Shown here: positions 1-8,832 of the stretch, piece after piece | Layout: every line of letters starts with the position of its first letter | Numbering within the stretch: position 1 is the stretch's first letter | From: Nocardia jiangxiensis NBRC 101359 | Lineage (GTDB): Bacteria > Actinomycetota > Actinomycetes > Mycobacteriales > Mycobacteriaceae | Assembly (NCBI RefSeq): GCF_000308615.1 | Contig: NZ_BAGB01000058.1 | Location: 54,616-118,615, forward strand | Direction: 5' to 3' | Length of the DNA stretch: 64,000 nucleotides | Notes under the pieces: generated by a model | The model's database searches: none | Seen by the model: the letters and a program-made list of their open reading frames with translations, nothing else | Told to the model about the DNA's origin: nothing | Program-made: the position numbers and the translations under genes

Positions 1-154
1 CCTTGAGCAGCAGCCGCATGAACGTCGACTTACCCGATCCGGACGGCCCGATGATGAACAGGAACTCGCCCTTTTCCACCTCGACCGAAACATTGTCCAA
101 CGCGGGACGCGTCGAGGTTTTGTATGACTTGGTGACGTTCCGCAGGGTGATCAC
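1..154 (-). CDS. ftsE: Cell-division ATP-binding protein FtsE (5' part only)
   Basis: Only the first 51 codons lie in the window; the gene runs off the left edge. Reading from a GTG at 154, the product starts ITLRNVTKSYKTS and reaches a Walker A motif, GPSGSGKST, near residue 40, followed by FMRLLL. This matches the N-terminus of actinobacterial FtsE, the ATPase of the FtsEX complex that controls peptidoglycan hydrolysis at the septum. The GTG was chosen because ITLRNVTK is the usual family start; the ribosome binding site is weak. The small membrane protein, MscS and prfB genes upstream give the gene order I recall from mycobacteria, which supports FtsE over a generic ABC ATPase. Confidence 0.85.
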   Translation of the reverse strand, partial: MITLRNVTKSYKTSTRPALDNVSVEVEKGEFLFIIGPSGSGKSTFMRLLLK

Positions 155-229
155 GAGGTGCCAGTGTAGCCAGCAATGCAAGTGCGCTCTCCGGCACACA
201 CCCGGTAATTGCCTCGTGTCACATTCGGG

Positions 230-388
230 TCACTTGGTCTGTGTGGATGAAATCACCGATTTCGGAATCGTATTGGCAATCGGTGAGAACCCGCTGTGAT
301 CCGGGGTAGCGGGCTTGACGAATACGTACAAAACGAACGTGGCGACCCAGACGGCGATCAGAGCCGCGGTGGATTTACGCAGTTTCAC
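230..388 (-). CDS. Small single-pass membrane protein, 52 aa
   Basis: A 52-codon gene starts at a GTG inside the last codons of the MscS gene (14-base overlap) and ends with TGA at 230-232. The product begins VKLRKSTAALIAVWVATFVLY, that is a positively charged tip and one hydrophobic helix at about residues 7-23. A short polar tail (VKPATPDHSG, then IANTIPKSVISSTQTK) follows. The overlap and the position just ahead of ftsE suggest translation coupled to mscS. A gene for a small membrane protein between the MscS-like and ftsE genes is what I recall from related actinobacteria, so I treat this as real although it is short. Function is unknown. Confidence 0.55.
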   Translation of the reverse strand: MKLRKSTAALIAVWVATFVLYVFVKPATPDHSGFSPIANTIPKSVISSTQTK

Positions 389-1235
389 TCATGCCCTCCC
401 GGCGTAACGCCGCGGCCACCCGTACCCTGAGCTCGCGGCCGACTTCGAACTGTTTGCCCGGCAGCGTGCGGGCAACCATGCGGATGTTCATCTGGTCGAC
501 GGTGAGGTCCTCGAGTCCCATCACCGTGGGCTCGTCCAGCAGGAGCGATTTCAGTTTCCGATCGGCGAACGCCTTCGCGCCGACATCGTGCAGGATCTCG
601 TTGACCTTGGTGATGTCGGAGGTCGCCGGAACGGGCACGTCGATCGCCGCGCGCGCCCAATCCTTGGACAGGTTCGTGACTTTCACGATCTGTCCGTTGG
701 GCACCGTGATCACCTCACCGTCCGGATTGCGCAACGTGGTGATCCGCAACGTGATGTCCTCGACGGTCCCTTCGGCAGGGTAGGTCTGCCCGGTGACCGC
801 GATACTCACCACATCGCCGAATCCGTACTGCCGCTCGGTGATCAGGAAGAATCCGGCCAGCAGATCCTGCACGATGCGTTGCGCGCCGAAACCGAGCGCG
901 GCACCGATCACCGCCGCCGGGGCCACCAGGCCGCCGAGCGGAAAGCCCAAGCGCTGCAGCACTTCCAGCGCGACCAGGAAGTAGACGATGGACAGCAGCA
1001 CCCAGGTGACCACCTGCGCCAGCGCGTGCCGGTGCTTGGCCGCTTCGGAGCGGACCAGCGAATCACTGCCCTGGAAGCCCGCATCGATCCGGCGGATGAT
1101 CCGATCCCGGACGAACTGGGCGAACCGGCTGAACAGCATCGCGCCGATCACGAACAGCACGATCTCCAGGCCACCCGAGCGCGCCCATGCGCCGACCCCG
1201 GCCAGGGTCGAGCCGTCGGCGAGATTCGCGGTCAT
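375..1235 (-). CDS. MscS-family mechanosensitive ion channel
   Basis: This 286-residue membrane protein has one hydrophobic segment near residues 20-40 and a paired hydrophobic region at about 75-130. The MscS pore helix and beta domain follow (GAALGFGAQRIVQDLLAGFFLITERQ, then VEDITLRITTLRNPDGEVITVPNGQI at about 165-195). These are the small-conductance mechanosensitive channel signatures; the protein should release solutes on membrane tension. The ATG at 1235 was preferred over an upstream in-frame ATG because AGAGGTGAG sits just before it. The gene lies 148 bases downstream of prfB and overlaps the small membrane gene ahead of ftsE, so prfB to ftsE may be one transcript. Confidence 0.85.
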   Translation of the reverse strand: MTANLADGSTLAGVGAWARSGGLEIVLFVIGAMLFSRFAQFVRDRIIRRIDAGFQGSDSLVRSEAAKHRHALAQVVTWVLLSIVYFLVALEVLQRLGFPLGGLVAPAAVIGAALGFGAQRIVQDLLAGFFLITERQYGFGDVVSIAVTGQTYPAEGTVEDITLRITTLRNPDGEVITVPNGQIVKVTNLSKDWARAAIDVPVPATSDITKVNEILHDVGAKAFADRKLKSLLLDEPTVMGLEDLTVDQMNIRMVARTLPGKQFEVGRELRVRVAAALRREGMSETA

Positions 1236-1383
1236 CCCCTCACCTCTGCCGACCTCGGCCCACACCCGTCAGAATCTGCCATGCTGCCACCCGAACACAC
1301 GTCCAACAGGTTACTACGGCGCTCGCGTCGTTCGAAACGTCGTGATTGTGCCGTGATTGGCCTGATCCCGAGCAAACCCCGGA

Positions 1384-2502
<1,119 letters not shown>

Positions 2503-2740
2503 GATGTCCCAATCTACCGTCCGCGCTCGGCACGATGAAATACGACGTCGGCGGGGCTGTGCCGGGCGCGGCCCGCGCGGTGCGCGCCGATCGGATCGGC
2601 GGACCGGGAGCGTGCCGGATCTGCCGCGCCGACAGCGCATTCCGGATTCGGGGGCAGTCTCGCTGAGCGGGATCGAATCGTCTGCGGCGCTTGTAGCCTC
2701 GCAGGGTGAAGGGCGTAAGCACCGTCGACGAGGAGGTTGT

Positions 2741-2797
2741 ATGAGAGCGATCGGCACGGCCGCGCAGGGGTCCGGCAGCAGTGAGGTGCAGTCGTGA
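2741..2797 (+). CDS. Possible 18-aa upstream ORF coupled to the SDR gene
   Basis: An ATG preceded by a very strong ribosome binding site (GAGGAGG, five bases upstream) opens an 18-codon frame, MRAIGTAAQGSGSSEVQS. Its TGA overlaps the GTG start of the following dehydrogenase in the arrangement GTGA. The peptide has no recognisable features. It could be a translated leader that couples ribosomes into the downstream gene, or a chance frame behind a fortuitous purine run. The downstream gene has its own GAGGTG site, so coupling is not required. Confidence 0.25.
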   Translation: MRAIGTAAQGSGSSEVQS

Positions 2798-3603
2798 GCG
2801 TCCTCGCGGTCACCGGCAGCGCGTCGGGAATCGGCGCGGCGGTGGTCGCGCATCTGGAGAAGGCCGGACATCGCGTGATCGGCGTGGATCTGCACGACGC
2901 CGACGTCACCGCGGATCTGTCCACCGCCGACGGCCGCGCCCACGCGATCGCCGAGATCACCCGTCTGAGCGAGGGCACTCTCGACGGCTTCCTGCCCTTC
3001 GCCGGTGTCGCCGCCGCCACCGGGCGACCCGGGGATCTGGTCGTCTCGGTCAACTACTTCGGGGCCATCACCGTACTCGAGGGCGTGCTGCCGCTGCTGC
3101 GCAACTCCGACTCGGCCTCGGTGGTCCTGGTGTCCTCCAATTCCACGACGACGCAACCGAATTGGCCGGTCGATCTGGCCGAGGCCTGCCTGGCCGGCGA
3201 AGAGGATCGCGCGCGGGAGATCGCGAACTCCTTCGGTGAATGGGGTGCGATCCAGGCGTATCCGGCCACCAAGGCCGCCCTGGCCTGGTACGCGCGGACG
3301 CGGTCGGCGGATCTGATCAAGGACGGTATCCGCATCAACGCCATCGCCCCGGGCATCATCGACACCCCGATGACCCAGGAGGGCACCACCGATCCGCTGG
3401 TCGGCGAGGGAATGAAGGGCTTCCTGGGCGCGACCCCGATCGGCCGGGCCGGACGGCCGGAGGAGATCGCCGAACTGGCCGGATTCCTGATCTCGGATCG
3501 GGCCTCCTTCTTCGTCGGCTCGGTGATCTTCTGCGACGGCGGCATCGACGCGGCGTTCCGCGGTAAGGACTGGCCTGCGGTGTGGAGCTTCGAGCAGTCC
3601 TGA
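2794..3603 (+). CDS. Short-chain dehydrogenase/reductase (SDR)
   Basis: The product is 269 residues, the usual size of classical SDRs. It has the N-terminal dinucleotide motif TGSASGIG (about residues 7-14), a SVNYFG element in place of the usual NNAG-like turn, the active-site segment with SSNS, and YPATK as the Tyr-x-x-x-Lys catalytic pair. NAIAPGIIDTPMT and a C-terminal FFVGSVIFCDGG complete the fold. It should oxidise or reduce an alcohol/ketone using NAD(P)(H). The overall pattern resembles 3-alpha-hydroxysteroid dehydrogenase-type SDRs, but the substrate cannot be read from sequence. GTG start with GAGGTG upstream; hisN follows 23 bases downstream, so the two are probably co-transcribed. 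Confidence 0.9.
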   Translation: MSVLAVTGSASGIGAAVVAHLEKAGHRVIGVDLHDADVTADLSTADGRAHAIAEITRLSEGTLDGFLPFAGVAAATGRPGDLVVSVNYFGAITVLEGVLPLLRNSDSASVVLVSSNSTTTQPNWPVDLAEACLAGEEDRAREIANSFGEWGAIQAYPATKAALAWYARTRSADLIKDGIRINAIAPGIIDTPMTQEGTTDPLVGEGMKGFLGATPIGRAGRPEEIAELAGFLISDRASFFVGSVIFCDGGIDAAFRGKDWPAVWSFEQS

Positions 3604-3626
3604 GCGTCCCCGGTAATCTTCAGGCC

Positions 3627-4412
3627 GTGACCGACCACACCGCCGACCTCGACCTCGCCCTGCGTCTGGCCGAGGAGGCCGACACGATCACCCGCGACCG
3701 GTTCGGGGCGCTGGATCTGCGGGTCGACAGCAAACCCGATCTGACGCCGGTCTCCGACGCCGACCTGGCCGTGGAGAAGGCGCTGCGGGCGACGCTGGGC
3801 CGGTACTGCCCGCAGGACGCGGTGCTGGGCGAGGAATTCGGCGGCAATGCCGAGTTCTCCGGCCGGCAGTGGGTGATCGACCCGATCGACGGCACGAAGA
3901 ATTTCGTGCGCGGCGTTCCGGTGTGGGCGACCTTGATCGCGCTGCTGCAGGACGGTGTTCCGGTGGTGGGCGTGATCAGCGCGCCCGCGCTGTTCCGGCG
4001 CTGGTGGGCGGCCACCGGTTCCGGAGCCTGGACGAGCGTGATCGGCGCTGAGCCCGAACCGATCTCGGTGTCCGCGGTCGCCGAACTGGGCTCGGCGAGC
4101 CTGGCCATCTCGAGCCTGTCCGGCTGGCGCGATCTGGGCCTGCGCGAACAGCTCGTCGGCCTCACCGACGAGGTCTGGCGGACCCGCGGCTACGGCGACT
4201 TCTACAGCTACTGCCTGCTCGCCGAGGGTGCGGTCGACATCGCCACCGAACCCGAGGTCTCGCTGTGGGATCTGGCCCCGCTGGATGTGCTCGTCCGGGA
4301 GGCCGGTGGTTCGTTCACGGCGTTGAACGGCACTCCGGGCCCGCACGGCGGCAGCGCCGTGGCGACCAACGGGCTGCTGCACGAACAGGTTCTCGCCCGT
4401 CTGGAGAAGTGA
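3627..4412 (+). CDS. hisN: Histidinol-phosphatase, inositol-monophosphatase type
   Basis: This 261-residue protein belongs to the lithium-sensitive phosphatase superfamily. GEEFG (residues 68-72) and DPIDGT (85-90) supply the metal-binding acidic residues, and WDLAPLDVLVREAGG near residue 220 supplies the third aspartate. The sequence follows mycobacterial HisN (Rv3137 as I recall it) closely, for example GALDLRxDxKPDLTPVxDAD and GGSAVATNGLLH. It therefore most likely removes phosphate from L-histidinol phosphate in histidine synthesis rather than acting on inositol phosphate. The GTG at 3627 was chosen over an upstream in-frame start because it gives the family length. Cytoplasmic. Confidence 0.9.
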   Translation: MTDHTADLDLALRLAEEADTITRDRFGALDLRVDSKPDLTPVSDADLAVEKALRATLGRYCPQDAVLGEEFGGNAEFSGRQWVIDPIDGTKNFVRGVPVWATLIALLQDGVPVVGVISAPALFRRWWAATGSGAWTSVIGAEPEPISVSAVAELGSASLAISSLSGWRDLGLREQLVGLTDEVWRTRGYGDFYSYCLLAEGAVDIATEPEVSLWDLAPLDVLVREAGGSFTALNGTPGPHGGSAVATNGLLHEQVLARLEK

Positions 4413-4414
4413 GC

Positions 4415-4445
4415 AATTTCCCGGAAATTCGCTCGATTAAGCGAA
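4415..4445. promoter_or_regulatory. Two inverted repeats ahead of citrate synthase
   Basis: Immediately after the hisN stop lies a perfect palindrome, AATTTCC-C-GGAAATT (4415-4429). It abuts a second inverted repeat, TTCGCT-N6-AGCGAA (4428-4445). The stretch to about 4510 is much richer in A+T than its surroundings. Position and symmetry suggest protein-binding sites controlling the downstream citrate synthase gene. They could instead form a weak hairpin at the end of hisN mRNA. Confidence 0.4.
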
Positions 4446-4544
4446 CGCTCGAAATAATTCACAAATATTCGCGTTGCAGGAAAATTCCCATGTTGACGTA
4501 AATCAATATTGACCGAGCCGATCATCGGCCGGACAGTGGTGGGC

Positions 4545-5726
4545 ATGACGAACTCCAGCGAAATGACATCTGGCCGCGCGGACGGTCGCGATACTTTCAT
4601 CGAAGTTCCGCGCGGACTGAAGAATGTCATCGTCACTGAAACCACCCTGGGCGACGTACAGGGCAGTGCCGGTTTCTATCATTATCGACAGTATTCGGCG
4701 ATCGAATTGGCACAGCAATGCTCGTTCGACGATGTCTGGTTTCTCTTCGTGCACGGCCGCCTGCCCGATGCGGCGGAACTCGAGGGTTTTCGCGCCGAGA
4801 TCGCCACATTGCGGGAGATCCCGGCCGACGTCGCGGCCGTCCTGCCCGCGATCGCGACGACGGGTCCGAAGTTCGCCCCGCTGAGCGGCCTGTCCGCGGC
4901 ATTGTCACTGGTAGCCGTCGCCGCGGACCTGCCGCCGGTCTACGACGCCGACCCCGCGCTGCGGCGGCACAGCGCACTCGTGGTCAGCGCGGTGTCGCCG
5001 ACCATCCTGGCCGCACTGTATCGCCTCCGGCAGGGCGCCGACCCGATCGCGCCGCGAAAGGATCTGACCTCGGCCGAGAATTGGCTCTATATGATTTCCG
5101 GCGAAATTCCGACCCCTGCGACCGCGGCGGCGATCGAGAAATATCTCATTTCCACGGTGGATCACGGATTCAACGCCTCGACATTCGCCGCGCGCGTGGC
5201 GACTTCGACCGGCGCGAATGTGGCTGCGGCGGTAGTGGCCGCGATCGGCGCGTTCTCCGGACCGCTGCACGGCGGCGCGCCGGATCGCGCGCTGGAATTA
5301 CTGGACGAGATCGGCAGTCCCGAGGCGATCGACGACTGGGTGCGCGGGCGCATCCTCGCGGGTGAGCGGATCATGGGTTTCGGGCACGCGGTCTATCGGA
5401 CCGAGGATCCCCGCGCCCGCATGCTGCGCGAGATCGCCCGGAGTATGGGTGGCGATCTGGTCGAGTTCGCCACCACCGCCGAACGCCGCGTGCTGGACCT
5501 GCTGGCCGAGCTCAAACCCGGGCGAACCCTGCCGGTGAACGTCGAGTACTACGCGGGCGTGGTGATGGAGTTGTGCGGGGTTCCGCGCTCGATGTTCACG
5601 CCCACATTCGCGACCAGCCGCGTGGTGGGCTGGTGCGCCAACATCCTCGAGCAGGCCGAGGATCCGCGGATCATCCGGCCCTCGGCCCGCTATGTCGGGC
5701 CGCCCGCGCCGCAACCGATCCCCTAG
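4545..5726 (+). CDS. Citrate synthase (secondary, citrate/2-methylcitrate type)
   Basis: The 393-residue product carries the citrate synthase signature GFGHAVYRTEDPRARML, with the histidine near residue 281. It also has SGPLHGGAP with the other conserved histidine, and NVEYYAGVVMELCGVPRSMFTPTFATSRVVGW toward the C-terminus. It condenses acetyl-CoA (or propionyl-CoA in methylcitrate synthases) with oxaloacetate. Which substrate is preferred cannot be settled by eye, and no prpB/prpD neighbours are present. ATG at 4545 was preferred to an upstream TTG at 4509 because sequence before it has no family similarity. It stands alone, with an operator-like region upstream and a hairpin downstream. Confidence 0.85.
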   Translation: MTNSSEMTSGRADGRDTFIEVPRGLKNVIVTETTLGDVQGSAGFYHYRQYSAIELAQQCSFDDVWFLFVHGRLPDAAELEGFRAEIATLREIPADVAAVLPAIATTGPKFAPLSGLSAALSLVAVAADLPPVYDADPALRRHSALVVSAVSPTILAALYRLRQGADPIAPRKDLTSAENWLYMISGEIPTPATAAAIEKYLISTVDHGFNASTFAARVATSTGANVAAAVVAAIGAFSGPLHGGAPDRALELLDEIGSPEAIDDWVRGRILAGERIMGFGHAVYRTEDPRARMLREIARSMGGDLVEFATTAERRVLDLLAELKPGRTLPVNVEYYAGVVMELCGVPRSMFTPTFATSRVVGWCANILEQAEDPRIIRPSARYVGPPAPQPIP

Positions 5727-5742
5727 CCGATCCGAGCCGGGT

Positions 5743-5782
5743 CCCGTCGCGAGCACGGAAGTTGCCGGGCGGTCGCGACGGG
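5743..5782 (+). terminator. Hairpin after citrate synthase
   Basis: Perfect 10-base arms, CCCGTCGCGA and TCGCGACGGG, flank a 20-base loop starting 17 bases after the stop codon. There is no T run, as is common for actinobacterial terminators. Confidence 0.45.
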
Positions 5783-5919
5783 GCCGGTCCCGGCCGGTCG
5801 GATTGTTCATCGCACCCGCGCTGTGGGTACGCACCGGCAGGGACATCACCCGCGCAACCGGTCCGGACCGGGGCGTTGTGGTCGAGATCGCGGTGTGTGT
5901 GCTCCCGGTTGGCGGCGTT

Positions 5920-5956
5920 CTTACTCTGGAGTAAGATAGACTTACTCTCAAGTAAG
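5920..5956 (+). promoter_or_regulatory. Tandem palindromic operators upstream of fadE24
   Basis: Two 16-base palindromes stand in tandem. CTTACTC-TG-GAGTAAG (5920-5935) is perfect, and CTTACTCTCAAGTAAG (5941-5956) differs at one base. Their starts are exactly 21 bases apart, two helical turns, so bound dimers would lie on the same face of the DNA. They end 48 bases before the fadE24 ATG. The shape is that of a TetR-family acyl-CoA-responsive repressor site. No regulator gene lies next to it, so the repressor is encoded elsewhere or is one of the TetR genes in this window. Confidence 0.75.
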
Positions 5957-6004
5957 AAGCTGGGACCACCCGATCACCCCCACACCCCGAGAAGACTGGT
6001 GATT

Positions 6005-7390
6005 ATGAGCACTCGAGACACCGCAACGAAGCGACGTCCGGATTCCGCCGTCGGGCTGAACCCGGTCAAGCGCGACTGGATGGGCGCGGCCATGCGAGTC
6101 ATGACGACCATCACGGGCTCGGAGCTGGCTGAGAAGTACAACCTGCGCAAGCCCATCGAACGATGGACCTACGAGAGCACCAAGACCGGCTTCCGCACCC
6201 TCGGCGCGGCCACCCGCGCATTCGGCAAGGTGTCGGGCGGCGGTAAGCCGAAGCGGCTGCCCGCCAACGAATCCCGCGGCAAGGACTACTTCGACCTCAC
6301 CCCGTCCGACGAGCAGCAGATGATCGTCGAGACGGTGCGCGACTTCGCCGGAGAGATCCTGCGCCCGGCCGCCCACGAGGCCGACTCCGCCACCGCGGCC
6401 CCGCGCGATCTGCTCGAGCGCGCCGCCGAGCTGGGCATCACGCTGATCAACGTGCCCGAGGAGCTCGAAGGCGCGGCCACCGAGCGCGGCGCGGTCACCA
6501 ATTCCCTTGTCGCCGAGGCGCTCGCGTACGGCGATATGGGTCTGGCGCTGCCGATCCTGGCCCCGTCGGGCGTCGCGGTCGCGCTGTCCCAGTGGGGCAC
6601 CGACGCTCAACAGAAGACCTATCTGGGCGCGTTCACCGGTGAGAACGTCCCGCAGTCCTCGGTCGTGATCAGCGAGCCGCGTCCGCTGTTCGATCCGTTC
6701 GCGTTGTCCACCAAGGCAACTCGCTCGCCCAGCGGCTACCGGCTCAACGGCGTCAAGAGCCTCGTCCCGGCAGCCGCCGATGCCGAGCTGTTCATCGTCG
6801 GCGCCGAACTCGACGGCCGCCCAGCGCTTTTCGTCGTCGAATCGGACACCCCCGGCCTGGTGATCGAGGCCGATCCGAGCATGGGTCTGCGGGCCGCGGG
6901 CCTGGGCCGGTTGATCCTGGACAACGTCCCGGTCGCCACCGACGCACTGCTGGGCGACGGCGATGCCGCGCAGCACGCCGAGGACTACGCCGACGCGGTG
7001 CGTCTGGCCCGGCTGGGCTGGGCCTCGCTGGCGGCCGGCACCGCCGGAGCCGTCCTGGACTACGTCAAGCCCTATGTGAAGGAGCGCGAGGCATTCGGCG
7101 AGCCGATCGCGCATCGCCAGGCCGTGGCCTTCATGGTCGCCAATATCGCCATCGAGCTGGACAGCATCCGTCTGGTCACCCTGCGTGGCGCATCCCGCGC
7201 GGAGCAGGGCCTGTCCTTCGCCCGCGAGGCCGCCCTGGCCAAGAAGCTGGCCACCGACAAAGGTATGCAGATCGGCCTGGACGGTGTGCAGCTGCTCGGC
7301 GGCCACGGGTACACCAAGGAGCACCCCGTCGAGCGCTGGTACCGCGATCTGCGCGCCATCGGCATCGCCGAGGGCCTGATTCTGGTCTGA
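6005..7390 (+). CDS. fadE24: Acyl-CoA dehydrogenase, FadE24-like
   Basis: A 461-residue acyl-CoA dehydrogenase preceded by a 90-residue N-terminal extension rich in basic residues. The core starts at DYFDLTPSDEQQMIVETVRDFA and includes VVISEPRP, VKSLVPAAADAELFIVGA and LLGGHGYTKEHPVERWYRDLRA. The chain stops at IAEGLILV: the glutamate of the usual YEGT motif seems kept, but the following FAD-contact residues and C-terminal helix are missing. The partner gene fadE23 encodes a complete version. In actinobacteria such unequal pairs often form mixed alpha2beta2 enzymes, so I infer a FadE23-FadE24 complex acting in beta-oxidation. Order hisN, fadE24, fadE23 matches Rv3137-Rv3139-Rv3140 as I recall it. 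Confidence 0.85.
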   Translation: MSTRDTATKRRPDSAVGLNPVKRDWMGAAMRVMTTITGSELAEKYNLRKPIERWTYESTKTGFRTLGAATRAFGKVSGGGKPKRLPANESRGKDYFDLTPSDEQQMIVETVRDFAGEILRPAAHEADSATAAPRDLLERAAELGITLINVPEELEGAATERGAVTNSLVAEALAYGDMGLALPILAPSGVAVALSQWGTDAQQKTYLGAFTGENVPQSSVVISEPRPLFDPFALSTKATRSPSGYRLNGVKSLVPAAADAELFIVGAELDGRPALFVVESDTPGLVIEADPSMGLRAAGLGRLILDNVPVATDALLGDGDAAQHAEDYADAVRLARLGWASLAAGTAGAVLDYVKPYVKEREAFGEPIAHRQAVAFMVANIAIELDSIRLVTLRGASRAEQGLSFAREAALAKKLATDKGMQIGLDGVQLLGGHGYTKEHPVERWYRDLRAIGIAEGLILV

Positions 7391-7461
7391 CGAGCCCCCG
7401 AATCCCACCGGTGTCGCGCGGGTAGTCCCGCGACCCCCATCCCCTTGATGGAGCCGAATCC

Positions 7462-8703
7462 ATGATCAACCTCGAACTGCCCAAGAAGCTGCGGGCCAGC
7501 GCCAATCAGGCCCACCAGGTCGCGGCGGAGATCTTCCGCCCGGCCTCGCGCAAATACGATCTCGCCGAACACGAGTACCCGGTCGAGCTGGACACCATGG
7601 CCGCCATGGTGGAGGGCCTGGCCGACTCCGGCACGCAGGACATCTCCGGCGCGACCGGTGGCCGCAAGTCGGAGACCAAGGCGGACGGCGAGGCCGACTC
7701 GCACGCCACCGAGCTGCTCGGAAACTCCAACGGCGGCAATATGTCCGCACTGCTCAACGCCCTCGAAACCTCCTGGGGCGATGTGGGCCTGATGCTCTCG
7801 ATCCCCTATCAGGGCCTGGGTAACGCCGCCATCGCCGCGGTCGCCACCGACGAGCAGCTCGAGCGCTTCGGCAAGGTGTGGGCCGCGATGGCCATCACCG
7901 AACCCTCGTTCGGGTCCGACTCGGCCGCGGTGACCACCACCGCCACCCTCGACGGTGACGAGTGGGTGCTCAACGGCACCAAGATCTTCGTCACCGCCGG
8001 TTCGCGCGCCACCCACATCGTGGTGTGGGCCTCGGTCGACCGCAGCAAGGGTCGCGCGGCCATCAAATCCTTCGTGGTGCCGCAGGGCGCACCGGGACTC
8101 ACCGTGGCCCGGCTCGAGCACAAGCTCGGCATCAAGGCGTCCGACACCGCCGAACTGCGGCTCGAGGACTGCCGGATTCCGAAGGACAACATCCTCGGCA
8201 GCCCGGAAGTCAACGTGGAGAAGGGTTTTGCCGGGGTCATGCAGACCTTCGACAACACCCGCCCGCTGGTCGCCGCGATGGCCATCGGCGTCGGCCGCGC
8301 CGCGCTCGAGGAACTGCGCACCATCCTGACCGAGGCCGGTGTGGAGATCTCCTACGACACCCCCGCGATGAACCAGCACGCCGCCGCCGCGGAATTCCTT
8401 CGGCTGGAAGCCGATTGGGAGGCCGCCTACCTGCTGGCACTGCGCGCGGGCTGGATGGCCGACAACAAGAAGCCCAACTCGCTCGAGGCCTCCATGTCCA
8501 AGGCCAAGGCGGGCCGGATGGGCACCGACGTCACCCTCAAGGCGGTCGAACTGGCCGGCGCCCTGGGCTATTCGCAGCGCACCCTCCTGGAGAAGTGGAG
8601 CCGCGACTCGAAGATTCTCGATATCTTCGAAGGCACCCAACAGATCCAGCAGCTCATCGTCGCCCGCCGCGTCCTGGAACTGAACAGCACCGAGCTGAAA
8701 TAG
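7462..8703 (+). CDS. fadE23: Acyl-CoA dehydrogenase, FadE23-like
   Basis: The product has 413 residues with the full acyl-CoA dehydrogenase layout. AITEPSFGSDSAAVTTTATLDGDEWVLNGTKIFVTAGS binds FAD and substrate. GFAGVMQTFDNTRPLVAAMAIG starts the C-terminal helical domain, and FEGTQQIQQLIVARRVL contains the catalytic glutamate. It catalyses alpha,beta-desaturation of an acyl-CoA with electron transfer flavoprotein as acceptor; chain length is unknown. It lies 71 bases after fadE24 under the same operator pair and ends at a strong terminator, so the two form one transcription unit. Confidence 0.88.
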   Translation: MINLELPKKLRASANQAHQVAAEIFRPASRKYDLAEHEYPVELDTMAAMVEGLADSGTQDISGATGGRKSETKADGEADSHATELLGNSNGGNMSALLNALETSWGDVGLMLSIPYQGLGNAAIAAVATDEQLERFGKVWAAMAITEPSFGSDSAAVTTTATLDGDEWVLNGTKIFVTAGSRATHIVVWASVDRSKGRAAIKSFVVPQGAPGLTVARLEHKLGIKASDTAELRLEDCRIPKDNILGSPEVNVEKGFAGVMQTFDNTRPLVAAMAIGVGRAALEELRTILTEAGVEISYDTPAMNQHAAAAEFLRLEADWEAAYLLALRAGWMADNKKPNSLEASMSKAKAGRMGTDVTLKAVELAGALGYSQRTLLEKWSRDSKILDIFEGTQQIQQLIVARRVLELNSTELK

Positions 8704-8719
8704 GCTGTCGCACAACGAG

Positions 8720-8756
8720 GAACCGGCGCGTGGTCTTTCGTGACCCGCGCCGGTTC
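8720..8756 (+). terminator. Terminator of the fadE24-fadE23 unit
   Basis: Arms GAACCGGCGCG and CGCGCCGGTTC pair perfectly, with four more pairs (GGTC/GACC) inside after a single bulged T and a 6-base loop. TTTC follows. Confidence 0.8.
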
Positions 8757-8832
8757 TTTCGCTGCGGAGTAGTTGCGCCGGTCATGATGCGTTCTCGGCC
8801 AACAGAATTCAGCGACCGATGCGGTAGCCGAG

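Noticed and set aside
2503..3156. Upstream extension of the prfB frame giving a 590-residue protein
   Set aside because: Residues before the GTG at 2502 lack similarity to release factors and cover the promoter and start of the divergent SDR gene.
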